DNA of 64,000 bases from assembly GCA_012519705.1 (NCBI GenBank), contig JAAYPR010000038.1, forward strand, positions 1-64,000, in the 5' to 3' direction. Positions 55,822 to 64,000 of the stretch are shown here, piece by piece. Position numbers and translations under genes: made by a program. Each line of letters opens with the position of its first letter. Position 1 is the first letter of the stretch. Under the pieces are notes generated by a model. It ran no database searches. It was not told the origin of the DNA and saw only the letters and a program-made list of their open reading frames with translations. The DNA comes from Campylobacteraceae bacterium (lineage in GTDB: Bacteria > Campylobacterota > Campylobacteria > Campylobacterales > Campylobacteraceae).

Positions 55822-56684
55822 TAGTAATGAGTCCTTTTATCTAAATATTTAATCTTTATAACCGTTAAAACAAGTATAAAGAACAAAAACACAACTGAAA
55901 TAGCAGCCGCGTAACCTGTCCTAAAGAAGACAAATGCCTCTTGATAGATAGTGTATAAAAGCACCTCGCTAGACTTAGTTGGTCCACCTTTTGTTAAAAC
56001 AGCAACCGTATCAAAAACTTGAAACGCTTTTATAGAGGTAATCACCACAACAAAAAGCATCACAGGTCCTAAAAGTGGCCAAGTTATAAGCTTAAACTGT
56101 CCCCAGCCATCACTTACCCCGTCCATTCTAGCTGCCTCATAAAGATGTCTTGGTATACTCATAAGCCCAGCGATAAATAAAATCATGTTATATCCAAGCT
56201 GGTGCCAAATCCCAATGCCAGCTAAAACATATAAAACCGTATCTTTGTTATTTAGCCAGTTTTCACCAGTTACTCCAAAGTAGCCTAAAATTTTATTTAG
56301 CATCCCAAAGTCAGGCTGTAAAATATACTCCCAAACTATACTCATGGCAATTAAGGTTGCCATCACAGGAAGGAAAAAAACTGTTCTATAAAAAGCTTTT
56401 CCACTATCTCTTGCCTCAACCATCAAAGCAACAAAAAGCCCACCAAGAACAGATATCGGAACTACGATAGTTACATAGATAAGAGTGTTTTTAACTGACA
56501 TCATAAAACCTTGGTCGTTAAGCATATTTTTATAGTTTTGAAGTCCTATGAAATTTATCTCTAAATCCCCAAGTTGCCAGTCTGTAAAGCTTAAAACAAA
56601 AACACTAAGAATAGGTCCTACCAAAAAAAGTATCATCAAAATAATAGCAGGACTAATGAACGCAAAAGTACTAGCTCTCATCAC
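55821..56684 (-). CDS. ABC transporter permease (UgpA/MalF-like)
   Basis: This 287-residue permease has six helices: FISPAIILMILFLVGPILSVFVLSFTDWQ at the N-terminus and the EAA loop YEAARMDGVSDGWGQFKLITWPLLGPVMLFV (about 180-212). It overlaps the ATPase stop by four bases, so the ATPase gene is read first and the two permeases follow. Confidence 0.92.
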   Translation of the reverse strand: MMRASTFAFISPAIILMILFLVGPILSVFVLSFTDWQLGDLEINFIGLQNYKNMLNDQGFMMSVKNTLIYVTIVVPISVLGGLFVALMVEARDSGKAFYRTVFFLPVMATLIAMSIVWEYILQPDFGMLNKILGYFGVTGENWLNNKDTVLYVLAGIGIWHQLGYNMILFIAGLMSIPRHLYEAARMDGVSDGWGQFKLITWPLLGPVMLFVVVITSIKAFQVFDTVAVLTKGGPTKSSEVLLYTIYQEAFVFFRTGYAAAISVVFLFFILVLTVIKIKYLDKRTHY

Positions 56685-57799
56685 GCACTCATCTCTTTTT
56701 TATCTACTCTATAAACCCTATTTCCCTTTTGGTCGAAATAAAGTGCCTTATCAAGCTCCATCCCTACTCTTATCTCATCGCCTATTTTTACCCCTTTTGC
56801 TTCAGCTGGCGTAGCTTTGATAGCAAAATGTGAGTTAGCAAATTTTGTCTTTACATGGATAATGTATTCATTTCCCATATTTTCTATATTTTTTACTTTT
56901 GCTTTATATCTGCTTGAGTTATCAACTCTTGTGTACTCTGGCCTTAATGCAAAAATTAGATAATCTTGCTCATCTTTTTTAGAAAAATCATTTTCAAATA
57001 TAATATCCCCGCCATTAAAAATAGCTTTTGCAGTATTTATCTTAGGTGTTCCTATAAACTCTGCAACTTTTATGTGGTTTGGGTTGTTGTACATATTATC
57101 AGGGGTATCAACTTGAAGCAGGTTTCCATCGACTAAAAACGCTATCCTATCGCTCATAGTCATCGCCTCAACTTGATCGTGAGTAACGTAGATGAAAGTA
57201 ATGCCAAGTTTTCTATGAAGCTGGGTAAGTTCATTTCTCATATGAACTCTAAGTTTTGCATCTAAATTTGATAATGGCTCATCCATCAAAAACGCTTTTG
57301 GTTTTCTTATCATCGCTCTACCAAGTGCCACTCTTTGACACTGTCCGCCTGAGAGTGCTTTTGGCTTTCTATCAAGAAGGTGAGAAATTTTAAGCCCATC
57401 TGCAACTTCTTTTACTTTTTCATCTATATCTTTTCTCCACTGTTTAGCTTTTGATGAAAACTTTGTAGCAAATGGAAGTTTATATAGAAATTTTCCTCTA
57501 GCAACTAAAGGTGTGGCTAGGTTTTCTTTAACAGTTAAGTGCGGGTAGAGAGCGTAGCTTTGAAAAACCATCGCCATATCTCTATCTTTTGGAGCTCTTT
57601 TTGAAATATCAACTCCGTTTAATAAAAGAGAGCCTTGAGTTTGAGTCTCAAGTCCCGCGATAATCCTTAAAAGAGTTGATTTTCCACTACCACTCTCTCC
57701 TACTAATGTTATAAACTCGCCGTTTTCTATCTCTAAATTTATATTTTTTAAAACCAAAGTTTCGCCAAATTTTTTCTCTAAATTTTGAATGTTTAGCAC
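56681..57799 (-). CDS. ABC transporter ATP-binding protein (UgpC/MalK-like)
   Basis: This is a 372-residue ATPase. The start is taken as GTG ending at 57799 (MLNIQNLEKKFG), with GGAGGAG five bases upstream; a longer open frame has no ribosome site. Walker A is GESGSGKS (34-41), the signature ALSGGQCQRVALG and Walker B AFLMDEPLSNLDAKLR. The C-terminal 130 residues form the OB-type regulatory domain of the MalK/UgpC group. An insertion of about 20 residues (LVARGKFLYKLPFATKFSSK) lies between Walker A and the signature. It is the first gene of the operon. Confidence 0.92.
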   Translation of the reverse strand: MLNIQNLEKKFGETLVLKNINLEIENGEFITLVGESGSGKSTLLRIIAGLETQTQGSLLLNGVDISKRAPKDRDMAMVFQSYALYPHLTVKENLATPLVARGKFLYKLPFATKFSSKAKQWRKDIDEKVKEVADGLKISHLLDRKPKALSGGQCQRVALGRAMIRKPKAFLMDEPLSNLDAKLRVHMRNELTQLHRKLGITFIYVTHDQVEAMTMSDRIAFLVDGNLLQVDTPDNMYNNPNHIKVAEFIGTPKINTAKAIFNGGDIIFENDFSKKDEQDYLIFALRPEYTRVDNSSRYKAKVKNIENMGNEYIIHVKTKFANSHFAIKATPAEAKGVKIGDEIRVGMELDKALYFDQKGNRVYRVDKKEMSA

Positions 57800-57920
57800 T
57801 AATGCTCCTCCATTTTGTAATCTAAAACGGAAGTGTAACAAACTATGAAAACATTTTGGAAACTTTTTTTATTTGGAAATTTTAATATTTTGTTGTATAG
57901 TAAGTAATTTGTAGGCATAT

Positions 57921-57948
57921 AAATTTAGGGGAAATTTCCCCTAAATTT
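57921..57948 (-). terminator. Perfect 28-base palindrome after the BASS transporter gene
   Basis: AAATTTAGGGGAAA and its exact complement TTTCCCCTAAATTT are placed directly at the stop codon. It can form a 12-14 base-pair hairpin on either strand. There is no T-run beyond the stem. Confidence 0.6.
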
Positions 57949-58877
57949 TATTTCATTCTTGAAAAAATAGAAGCTAAAATTCCACCTGAGATGTTGTGCC
58001 ATACGCTAAACAGAGCTCCTGGAACAGCTGCAAGTGGGTGAGCAGCAAAGTGAGTTAAAGCAAGCGAAGCTGCTAAACCTGAGTTTTGCATACCAACTTC
58101 GATTGATAGGGCTTTTACTTTTGCTATATCATCAGTTACAGCTTTACCAACCATATATCCAGTTAGGTATCCAAGCAGGTTGTGAAGCATAACAACGATA
58201 ACTATAATGCCCACGTTTGCTATGATATTGCTAGCGTTTGCAGCAACTACAGCGATAACGATAGCAGTTATACCAAAAGATGAAACCATCGGCAGAATGC
58301 TTTGAAGTGCCTCTGTTAGTTTTGGTAAAAACTGTCTGAAAACTATACCTAAAGTTATCGGAACTATAACAACTTTTACGATACTCATAAACATCGCAAC
58401 TAAGTTGATATCAATGCTTTGTCCAATTAACAGCTTTGTTAAAAGTGGTGTTACAAACGGTGCAAGCAAAGTTGTACAACTTGTAATCGCAACTGAAAGA
58501 GCCACGTCGCCTTTGCTTAAGTAAGTTATAACGTTTGAACTAGTTCCACCAGGACAAGTTCCAACAAGAACAACACCAATTGCAAGCCCTAGAGGAAGGT
58601 TAAAGCCTTTTACTAAAAGATAGGCAAGTAGAGGCATTATCATAAACTGTGCACAAATACCGATAGTAACAAGCTTTGGTCTTACGATAAGCTCTTTAAA
58701 ATCCTCAGTCTTAACAGTAAGCCCCATACCAAACATAACAATACCAAGAATGTATGTAACATACGAGGTTTTAAAAATAGCTTTTGCAACATCTGGCATA
58801 AATAAAGCAAAAATCGTACCTACGATGACTAGTACAGCTATATATCTACCAGCTAAATCACTAAATTTCTTAATCAT
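57948..58877 (-). CDS. BASS-family sodium-dependent organic anion transporter
   Basis: This is a 309-residue, ten-helix inner-membrane protein. Family hallmarks are FGMGLTVKTEDF (about 48-59), VLVGTCPGGTSSNVITYLSKGDVALSVAITSCTTLLAP (about 105-140) and EVGMQNSGLAASLA (about 260-273), the Na+- and substrate-crossing motifs. It belongs to the YocS/PanS branch; possible substrates are ketopantoate, other 2-oxo acids or bile-acid-like anions. Confidence 0.88.
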   Translation of the reverse strand: MIKKFSDLAGRYIAVLVIVGTIFALFMPDVAKAIFKTSYVTYILGIVMFGMGLTVKTEDFKELIVRPKLVTIGICAQFMIMPLLAYLLVKGFNLPLGLAIGVVLVGTCPGGTSSNVITYLSKGDVALSVAITSCTTLLAPFVTPLLTKLLIGQSIDINLVAMFMSIVKVVIVPITLGIVFRQFLPKLTEALQSILPMVSSFGITAIVIAVVAANASNIIANVGIIVIVVMLHNLLGYLTGYMVGKAVTDDIAKVKALSIEVGMQNSGLAASLALTHFAAHPLAAVPGALFSVWHNISGGILASIFSRMK

Positions 58878-58965
58878 AACTCTCCTTTGATTGAAAAACT
58901 TAATTTTACTATAAATTTTATCTTTTTTGCTTAAATTAGGTAAAATTAAGTATAAGGAGACAGTT

Positions 58966-58998
58966 ATGAATAAGAAAATGTGTAGTTTAGTAAAGTGA
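58966..58998 (+). CDS. Tiny ORF with strong ribosome site in an orphan transcript
   Basis: AAGGAG (58955-58960) is followed at ideal distance by ATG and ten codons (MNKKMCSLVK) ending in TGA. A terminator hairpin follows 37 bases later. A possible -10 TAAAAT lies at 58941-58946. The unit is on the plus strand between two minus-strand genes and has no other content. It could be a micropeptide, a leader-like peptide, or an sRNA with a ribosome site. Confidence 0.4.
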   Translation: MNKKMCSLVK

Positions 58999-59035
58999 GA
59001 TTTATTTAAACATCAAAAAATTTAGAGTAGTTTTT

Positions 59036-59068
59036 AGTAGTGCTTTTTAAAGCACTACTAGTGTTTTA
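59036..59068 (+). terminator. Terminator of the tiny plus-strand transcript
   Basis: Ten-base-pair stem AGTAGTGCTT / AAGCACTACT with a four-base loop, followed by AGTGTTTT. Confidence 0.75.
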
Positions 59069-59081
59069 AATTTAGCACAGT

Positions 59082-59687
59082 TTAAAGCGAGTTAAAATAA
59101 CTCTCTATCGCTTCTGTAAGCTCTGCGTGGTTTTCAACCAAAATATCAGCATCTTTTAGCATCTCTTTGCTTTGCCAACCCCAAAGAGCTCCGATAGCAT
59201 AAATGCCGTTACTTTTTGCTGCTTCCATGTCGCTTATGCTATCGCCTATCATGATAGCGTTTTTATCTCTAAACTCTTTTAATCTCTCTTTTTTAGGAAT
59301 CTCAGTTCCGCCGTAAATTTCTGTGAAATAGCCCAAAACTCCTTTATTTTCAAGAGATTTTTTAACAGTCTCTTTTCTTGTTGCACTTAAAACATAAAGA
59401 GTATATTTCTTGCTTAAATTTTCTAAAACCTCTTTTGTGCCATCAAAAAGCTTTGTAGTATGAAGGTTTTCATTTAAATAACCTGTAGCTATCCTATCAA
59501 ACTCGGCTATGTCTAAACCAAGCCTTTTTGCAACTTCATCATAAGTTACTGGGTTTAAATTTAGATATGGGTTTTCGGGAAACTCTCCCTTATATCCAAG
59601 CTGCTCACTAGCAAACCTGCAAGAGTTTACACATAAGCTTAAACTATCCACAAGCACACCATCATAATCAAAAAACACTATTTTCAT
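59082..59687 (-). CDS. HAD-family phosphatase (phosphoglycolate-phosphatase-like)
   Basis: This is a 201-residue HAD hydrolase. Motif I is FDYDGVLVDS (5-14, nucleophile Asp), motif II is VLSATRKET (about 97-105), motif III is Lys in PKKERLKEF and motif IV is MIGDSISDMEAAKSNG (about 142-157). The cap is helical (type C1). It probably dephosphorylates a small sugar or glycolate phosphate. It stands alone, upstream of the BASS gene on the same strand. Confidence 0.85.
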   Translation of the reverse strand: MKIVFFDYDGVLVDSLSLCVNSCRFASEQLGYKGEFPENPYLNLNPVTYDEVAKRLGLDIAEFDRIATGYLNENLHTTKLFDGTKEVLENLSKKYTLYVLSATRKETVKKSLENKGVLGYFTEIYGGTEIPKKERLKEFRDKNAIMIGDSISDMEAAKSNGIYAIGALWGWQSKEMLKDADILVENHAELTEAIESYFNSL

Positions 59688-59798
59688 TTACTATTTCCTT
59701 GGTTGTTTTATAAGCAGATTTGAGTTTTGCCATAGTGGCGTTTTGAAAGATTTATGTATAAATTTGCCCGCCTTAGATAGATAAAGCGGACTTTCTTT

Positions 59799-59834
59799 CC
59801 TAAATCTGCTAGCTAAGAGTGTAGCAAATTTAGG
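59799..59834. other. Hairpin in the 166-base gap between leuA and the HAD gene
   Basis: Arms CCTAAATCTGCT and AGCAAATTTAGG pair with one mismatch around a 12-base loop, and on the plus strand AAACTTTTTAATT follows. On the minus strand, where both neighbouring genes lie, there is no T-run. It may still end the leuA message. Confidence 0.4.
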
Positions 59835-59854
59835 AAACTTTTTAATTACAAAGC

Positions 59855-61369
59855 TTATTTAGCCATGTTTAGATAGCTATTTAGTGCTGAGACATAAGCT
59901 TTAGCACTTGAAAGCATAGTATCAACGTCAAGCCCGTGTCCGATAACTGTTTTTTTGCCTTCAAACTCAACTTTTACCACAACTCTAGCTATAGCGTCTT
60001 TTCCTTTACTAACAGCACCAACTTGGTAGTCTTTTAAAACACCAGTGATTTTAGTTATCCTATCAACTGCTTTAAATATCCCATCAACTGAGCCGTTTCC
60101 TATGGCTGAGTCGCTGATTAGCTCGTCGTTATATTTTAACGTTAAACTCGCACTTGCGTGACCTTTGTTACATGAGCTTGAAGTTAGAGTTACTATCTCA
60201 TAAACTTCAGGAACTTTTACTAACTCATCAGAGATTAAAGCTCTTATATCATCATCATAGATATCTTTTTTCTTATCAGCTAGAACTTTAAATTTCTCAA
60301 AGCTGTTATTTAACTCCTCTTCGCTTAACTCAAAACCTAAAGATTTAAGTTTATCTTTGAAAGCGTGTCTTCCTGAATGTTTTCCTAGAACGATATTATC
60401 ATTTTCAAGTCCGATATCTGAAGCTTTGATTATCTCATAAGTTTCAGGGTGTTTTAAAACGCCGTCTTGGTGAATTCCACTCTCATGTAAAAATGCGTTT
60501 TTGCCAACTATGGCTTTATTTGCTTGTGGTTCCATCCCTGTGATAGAAGCAACTAACCTACTTGTTGGGTAAATTTCTTTTGTATTTATATCAGTGTAGA
60601 GACCTTTAAAGATATCTTTTCTAGTCTTTATCGCCATAACTATCTCTTCAAGTGAAGCGTTTCCTGCTCTCTCGCCGATTCCGTTTATAGTACACTCAAC
60701 TTGTCTTGCTCCAGCCATAACACCAAACAAACTATTTGCCGTTGAGACGCCCAAGTCATCGTGATTATGAACAGAGACTATCGCTCTACCATTGATATAC
60801 TCAACCATATCTTTTATGAAATCATAAATTTCATTTGGAAGTCTATACCCAACAGTATCTGGTAAATTTATCGTTGTTGCACCAGCTTCGATTGCTGCAT
60901 CAACCACCTCTTTTAAAAAACTTATCTCACTTCTTCCAGCATCCTCACAACTAAACTCAACGTCATTTACAAAAGTTCTTGCATAAGCAACTGCATTTTG
61001 TGCTATCTTTATAACTTCAGCTGGAGATTTTTTAAGTTTATACTCCATATGAATCGGGCTTGTTGCTATAAAGGTGTGAATTCTCCTGTTTTTTGCCGGA
61101 GCGATTGCATCTCCTGCTGCTTTGATATCTCTCTCAACTGCTCTTGCAAGTGAGCAGACATTTATCTTAGAGCTTGCTTTTGCGATTTCATGAATCGCTT
61201 CAAAGTCCCCTGGACTAGCCGCTGCAAAACCTGCCTCTATAACATCTACTCCAAGCTTTTCAAGTTGTAATGCAAGTCTTAACTTTTCCCCTGCATTCAT
61301 CGAAGCTCCTGGGCTTTGCTCGCCATCTCTTAACGTTGTATCAAATATAATTATTTTGTTATTATCCAT
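59855..61369 (-). CDS. leuA: 2-isopropylmalate synthase
   Basis: This 504-residue enzyme performs the first committed step of leucine synthesis (2-oxoisovalerate plus acetyl-CoA). The catalytic TIM barrel carries [16 protein letters not shown] (9-24), the metal-binding HNHDDLG (about 201-207) and [14 protein letters not shown]. The C-terminal LeuA-dimer regulatory domain (from about 390) ends the protein and is the site of leucine feedback. AAGGAT precedes the ATG. A leucine-rich leader peptide lies just upstream. Confidence 0.96.
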   Translation of the reverse strand: MDNNKIIIFDTTLRDGEQSPGASMNAGEKLRLALQLEKLGVDVIEAGFAAASPGDFEAIHEIAKASSKINVCSLARAVERDIKAAGDAIAPAKNRRIHTFIATSPIHMEYKLKKSPAEVIKIAQNAVAYARTFVNDVEFSCEDAGRSEISFLKEVVDAAIEAGATTINLPDTVGYRLPNEIYDFIKDMVEYINGRAIVSVHNHDDLGVSTANSLFGVMAGARQVECTINGIGERAGNASLEEIVMAIKTRKDIFKGLYTDINTKEIYPTSRLVASITGMEPQANKAIVGKNAFLHESGIHQDGVLKHPETYEIIKASDIGLENDNIVLGKHSGRHAFKDKLKSLGFELSEEELNNSFEKFKVLADKKKDIYDDDIRALISDELVKVPEVYEIVTLTSSSCNKGHASASLTLKYNDELISDSAIGNGSVDGIFKAVDRITKITGVLKDYQVGAVSKGKDAIARVVVKVEFEGKKTVIGHGLDVDTMLSSAKAYVSALNSYLNMAK

Positions 61370-61395
61370 TTTTTATCCTTAGTTTTATTTTGTTT

Positions 61396-61485
61396 TTATA
61401 TGAGTTTTAAATTGAAAAAATTTAAGAGCAGGAGAGTATAAATGCTTGTGTAGAATTTTTGATTATGAGTAGTATCGGTTTTCAT
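61396..61485 (-). CDS. leuL: Leucine-rich leader peptide of leuA
   Basis: This 29-codon ORF starts at the ATG ending at 61485, with AAGGGAG upstream, and ends in TAA 26 bases before leuA. Residues 17-22 read T-L-L-L-L-N, encoded by CTC CTG CTC TTA, followed by two more Leu codons. CTC and CTG look uncommon in this AT-rich DNA, which would sharpen sensing of charged leucyl-tRNA. Position, size and the LLLLN run parallel enterobacterial leuL. No classical terminator fits into the 26-base gap, so control would be by translation coupling or by Rho rather than by a standard attenuator. Confidence 0.7.
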   Translation of the reverse strand: MKTDTTHNQKFYTSIYTLLLLNFFNLKLI

Positions 61486-61552
61486 TTTATCTCCCTTAAA
61501 TAATAATTTTTATTGATTATACTACTTTTTCTATTAAATTTCAATGCTTTTT

Positions 61553-61583
61553 TAAATTTATAGGGAAAATCCCTATAAATTTA
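61553..61583 (-). terminator. Hairpin at the ftsH stop codon
   Basis: A thirteen-base-pair perfect stem TAAATTTATAGGG / CCCTATAAATTTA with a five-base loop overlaps the ftsH stop codon. It is followed in transcription direction by AAAAAAG rather than a T-run. Confidence 0.55.
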
Positions 61584-63536
61584 GTTTTTACGTTTGCTTT
61601 TTGCTTCTTTTATATCTTGAAGCTCATCATCTTCATCAGGCTCAATTGTAAGTCTAGTTTTTAAACCTTTCTCGTTTTCATAGTTAGAAATTATCTCTCT
61701 AACTTTTTCGCCATCAATCGTTTCAGATTTATAAAGCTCAACTACCATGTTTTCAATCGCACCCTTGTAAGTTTCAAGAGTTTTTAAAACATCTTTCATT
61801 CTCTCATCAAGCATAGTTTTAACTGCATTATCTAAAGCTTCAGCTGTTTTTTCGCTATAGTCTTTAACACTTTGTCCACCAAGGAAAGTATTTCTTTGTT
61901 TCTCTAGTACCATAAGCCCCGCAACATCGCTCATACCATACATTGAAATCATCGCTTTTAAAATGTCAGTTGCCCTTTCTAAGTCATTGCTTGCACCTGT
62001 TGAAATCTCTTTTATAAATACCATCTCAGCTGCACGCCCACCTAAAAGCACATCAACCTCAGCGATAAGCTCATGCTTTTGCATTAAGAACTTATTTTCT
62101 TCAGGTGCGTTTAGAGTGTAGCCTAAAGCTGAAAGCCCTCTTGGGATGATAGAAACTTTTGTAACTTTTTTAGCACCTTTTGTAACTTCAGCGATAAGTG
62201 CGTGACCACATTCGTGGTAAGCGACAATTCTTTTTTCCTTTGGATTAACACGGCGAGATTTTTTCTCTAGCCCTGCGATACTTCTCTCAACTGCTTCTAT
62301 TAAATCTGCTTGTTCAACCTCTTTTTTAGACTCTCTACCAGCTAAAAGAGCCGCTTCGTTTACCACGTTTTCAAGGTCAGCCCCAGCAAGTCCTGTTGTA
62401 AGTCTAGCAATCTCTTCAATATCCACATCTTTAGCAAATTTAACGCCTTTCATATGGATTTTTAAGATATCAATTCTTCCTTGAAAGTCTGGTCTATCAA
62501 CTAAAACTTGCCTATCAAATCTACCAGGTCTTAAAAGTGCTGCGTCTAGAATTTCAGGTCTATTTGTCGCTGCCATTACGATAACTGGCGATTTATCAGC
62601 GTCAAAGCCGTCCATCTCAGATAGTAGCTGGTTTAAAGTCTGCTCTCTTTCATCGTTCCCACCCATCGGTCCACTTGATCTACTCTTTCCAATCGCGTCA
62701 ATCTCATCTATAAATACAATCGATGGAGCCTCTTTCTTAGCAGTTTCAAATAGATCTCTTACTCTACTTGCACCAACCCCAACAAACATCTCAATAAAAC
62801 TTGACGCTGAAATTGAAAAAAATGGCACGTCCGCCTCGCCCGCAACTGCTCTAGCTAAAAGAGTTTTTCCAGTGCCTGGAGGTCCTACTAGTAAAATACC
62901 TTTTGGAATTTTTGCTCCAAGGCGTAGGTATTTATCTGGGTTTTTTAAGTAGTCAACAATCTCTTGAACCTCTTCTTTAGCCTCTTCAACGCCTGCTACA
63001 TCGTCAAATTTAACATTTGGTTTTTCAGAGTTTACAAGCTTTTTACTACTTCCAATTCCTAAAATTCCCCCGCCTGCACTTTTTTGCATTCTGCTTATCA
63101 AAAACATCCAAATTCCAAAGAAAATGAAAATCGGAATTATCCATGAAAAGAGAATTTCAGTCAATGGATTTACTTCATTATATGCTGTGTAAGGGATTTT
63201 TTTCTCTTCAAGAAGAGTTACCAAGCTTGGGTCTTGCACCTTTTTAGCAGTGTAAACCATACCACTACCCTCGCCTTTTACCATACCCTGACCGATATAA
63301 ACTTTTGCAATTTGTTTATTTTCCACTAAAGTTTTAAACTCAGAGTAAGCAACAGTCCTGCTTCCCATCCCGCCTCCAATGTTTGCATCTGGCGACATAG
63401 ATTTAAACAGCGTAATAATAATAACCGCAAATATTAAAAACACAAAAATAGGATTTTGGTTAAAAAAGTTGTTGTTATTTTTGTTGTTTGGGTTGTTTGG
63501 ATCGTTTTGATTCCTGTTTTGGTTGTTAAAATTCAA
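61581..63536 (-). CDS. ftsH: ATP-dependent membrane zinc protease FtsH
   Basis: This is a 651-residue inner-membrane quality-control protease. The start is TTG, with AAAGGAAG upstream. An Asn-rich cytoplasmic tail (residues 2-28) precedes the first helix (IFVFLIFAVIIITLF). A periplasmic loop and a second helix (about 128-147) follow. The AAA+ domain has Walker A GPPGTGKT (218-225), Walker B IVFIDEIDAIG and a second region of homology RPGRFDR. The protease motif HECGH is near residue 442. The order prmA-ftsH is as in Campylobacter jejuni. Confidence 0.97.
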   Translation of the reverse strand: MNFNNQNRNQNDPNNPNNKNNNNFFNQNPIFVFLIFAVIIITLFKSMSPDANIGGGMGSRTVAYSEFKTLVENKQIAKVYIGQGMVKGEGSGMVYTAKKVQDPSLVTLLEEKKIPYTAYNEVNPLTEILFSWIIPIFIFFGIWMFLISRMQKSAGGGILGIGSSKKLVNSEKPNVKFDDVAGVEEAKEEVQEIVDYLKNPDKYLRLGAKIPKGILLVGPPGTGKTLLARAVAGEADVPFFSISASSFIEMFVGVGASRVRDLFETAKKEAPSIVFIDEIDAIGKSRSSGPMGGNDEREQTLNQLLSEMDGFDADKSPVIVMAATNRPEILDAALLRPGRFDRQVLVDRPDFQGRIDILKIHMKGVKFAKDVDIEEIARLTTGLAGADLENVVNEAALLAGRESKKEVEQADLIEAVERSIAGLEKKSRRVNPKEKRIVAYHECGHALIAEVTKGAKKVTKVSIIPRGLSALGYTLNAPEENKFLMQKHELIAEVDVLLGGRAAEMVFIKEISTGASNDLERATDILKAMISMYGMSDVAGLMVLEKQRNTFLGGQSVKDYSEKTAEALDNAVKTMLDERMKDVLKTLETYKGAIENMVVELYKSETIDGEKVREIISNYENEKGLKTRLTIEPDEDDELQDIKEAKSKRKN

Positions 63537-63555
63537 ATCGTCTTCCTTTTATCAT

Positions 63556-64000
63556 TTATTTTTTTCTATACACGAAACTAAGCCACTCGTTTTTTTGTAA
63601 AACTTCCACAAGTTCTAGCTCTTTAAACTCAGCTTTGATAATCTCTTCATATCTATCAAGCACACCAGACATTATCAAAACCCCGTTTTTTTCTACGCTT
63701 TTTATAAGCTCTTTTTTTAGCATTAAGATAATATCAGCTATCAAATTTGCTACAACTAAGTCATACTTTTTATCTAAACTCGCTATGCTTCCAGTCCAAA
63801 TTTCATTTAAGCTTACGCTATTTTTTAAAGCATTTTCTTTAGTTGAGCTAACCGCCAAAGAGTCTGTATCACACGCACTTGTATTAAGTCCTAGCTTTGC
63901 TAAAGCGATACTTAAAATGCCACTTCCACACCCTACATCAAGAGCGGTTTTGTAGCCATTTTTATACTTTTGAATCAGGCTTAAGCACATATTTGTACTT
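63556..64000 (-). CDS. prmA: Ribosomal protein L11 methyltransferase, 3' part
   Basis: This is the C-terminal part (about 147 codons) of a Rossmann-fold methyltransferase; the gene continues past the right window edge. The SAM-binding motif is ALDVGCGSGILSIALAKLG, followed by ACDTDSLAVSSTKENALKN and the catalytic-type DLVVANLIADI, which is the NxxP/NxxA motif of PrmA. The end (EVLQKNEWLSFVYRKK) matches the family. It lies 19 bases upstream of ftsH. Confidence 0.92.
   Translation of the reverse strand, partial: STNMCLSLIQKYKNGYKTALDVGCGSGILSIALAKLGLNTSACDTDSLAVSSTKENALKNSVSLNEIWTGSIASLDKKYDLVVANLIADIILMLKKELIKSVEKNGVLIMSGVLDRYEEIIKAEFKELELVEVLQKNEWLSFVYRKK

Noticed and set aside
58966-59024. 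Reading the TGA of the tiny ORF as a second selenocysteine codon
   Set aside because: Read-through gives only about nine more residues with no C-x-x-U or known family, and no SECIS-like hairpin follows at the right distance.
61370-61395. Classical transcription attenuator between leuL and leuA
   Set aside because: Only 26 A-rich bases separate the two frames; no stem plus T-run can be drawn.

Overview
The window is an AT-rich bacterial chromosome segment from Campylobacterota, most likely Campylobacter. The evidence is: (i) two porins of the Campylobacter major outer membrane protein (MOMP) type; (ii) a block nusB/ribH/kdsA plus der-aroK-trpS-serS in the order known from Campylobacter; (iii) prmA next to ftsH; (iv) hairpins built around AAATTTA. 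No phage, insertion sequence, transposase or CRISPR array was seen. The species was not determined.

Layout. 1-4.2 kb: two MOMP porin genes in tandem inside a duplicated segment (2,334 bp period). Each has a conserved upstream block that looks like a small RNA gene, surrounded by hairpin repeats built on GATTGCCAC...TCGCAATGAC. 4.2-11.5 kb: a DUF2130 protein, the Na+/proline symporter putP, a polar amino acid ABC transporter with two binding proteins, thiE and uppP. 11.5-23.4 kb: a structured intergenic stretch, a class V aminotransferase, an orphan DUF234/nuclease-like protein that seems to start at AUA, another amino-acid-binding protein, dnaE, an RRM protein, a DJ-1 protein, a SelW-like selenoprotein read through an in-frame UGA, efp, a DsbC-like protein and a pabB/pabC pair. 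23.4-28 kb: four tRNA genes, a lytic transglycosylase, an OprD-type porin, a degenerate metallo-beta-lactamase-fold protein, a candidate sRNA and a DMT exporter.

28-41 kb is the accessory region of most interest. A Tas-like aldo/keto reductase, a NitT/TauT-type ABC transporter behind a near-consensus promoter with a palindromic operator, and a MarC protein precede an eight-gene operon on the minus strand. In transcription order it is ligU-ligI-ligK-ligJ-ligA-ligB-ligC-pobA. Together these encode 4-hydroxybenzoate to protocatechuate and the complete protocatechuate 4,5-cleavage pathway to pyruvate and oxaloacetate. No regulator or dedicated aromatic transporter lies inside the operon, but inverted and direct repeats of a TTTGTGACATTTT motif sit upstream of it.

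41-51.6 kb is housekeeping (tRNA-Ser, nusB, ribH, a paired SMR exporter, kdsA, a DMT exporter, der, aroK, trpS, serS). 51.6-57.8 kb is a Ugp/Mal-type ABC transporter with two tandem binding proteins and a class III phosphodiesterase, read here as a phosphodiester or sugar-phosphate uptake unit. 57.9-64 kb holds a BASS-family transporter, a tiny orphan transcript, a HAD phosphatase, leuA with a leucine-rich leader peptide (leuL), ftsH and the 3' part of prmA.
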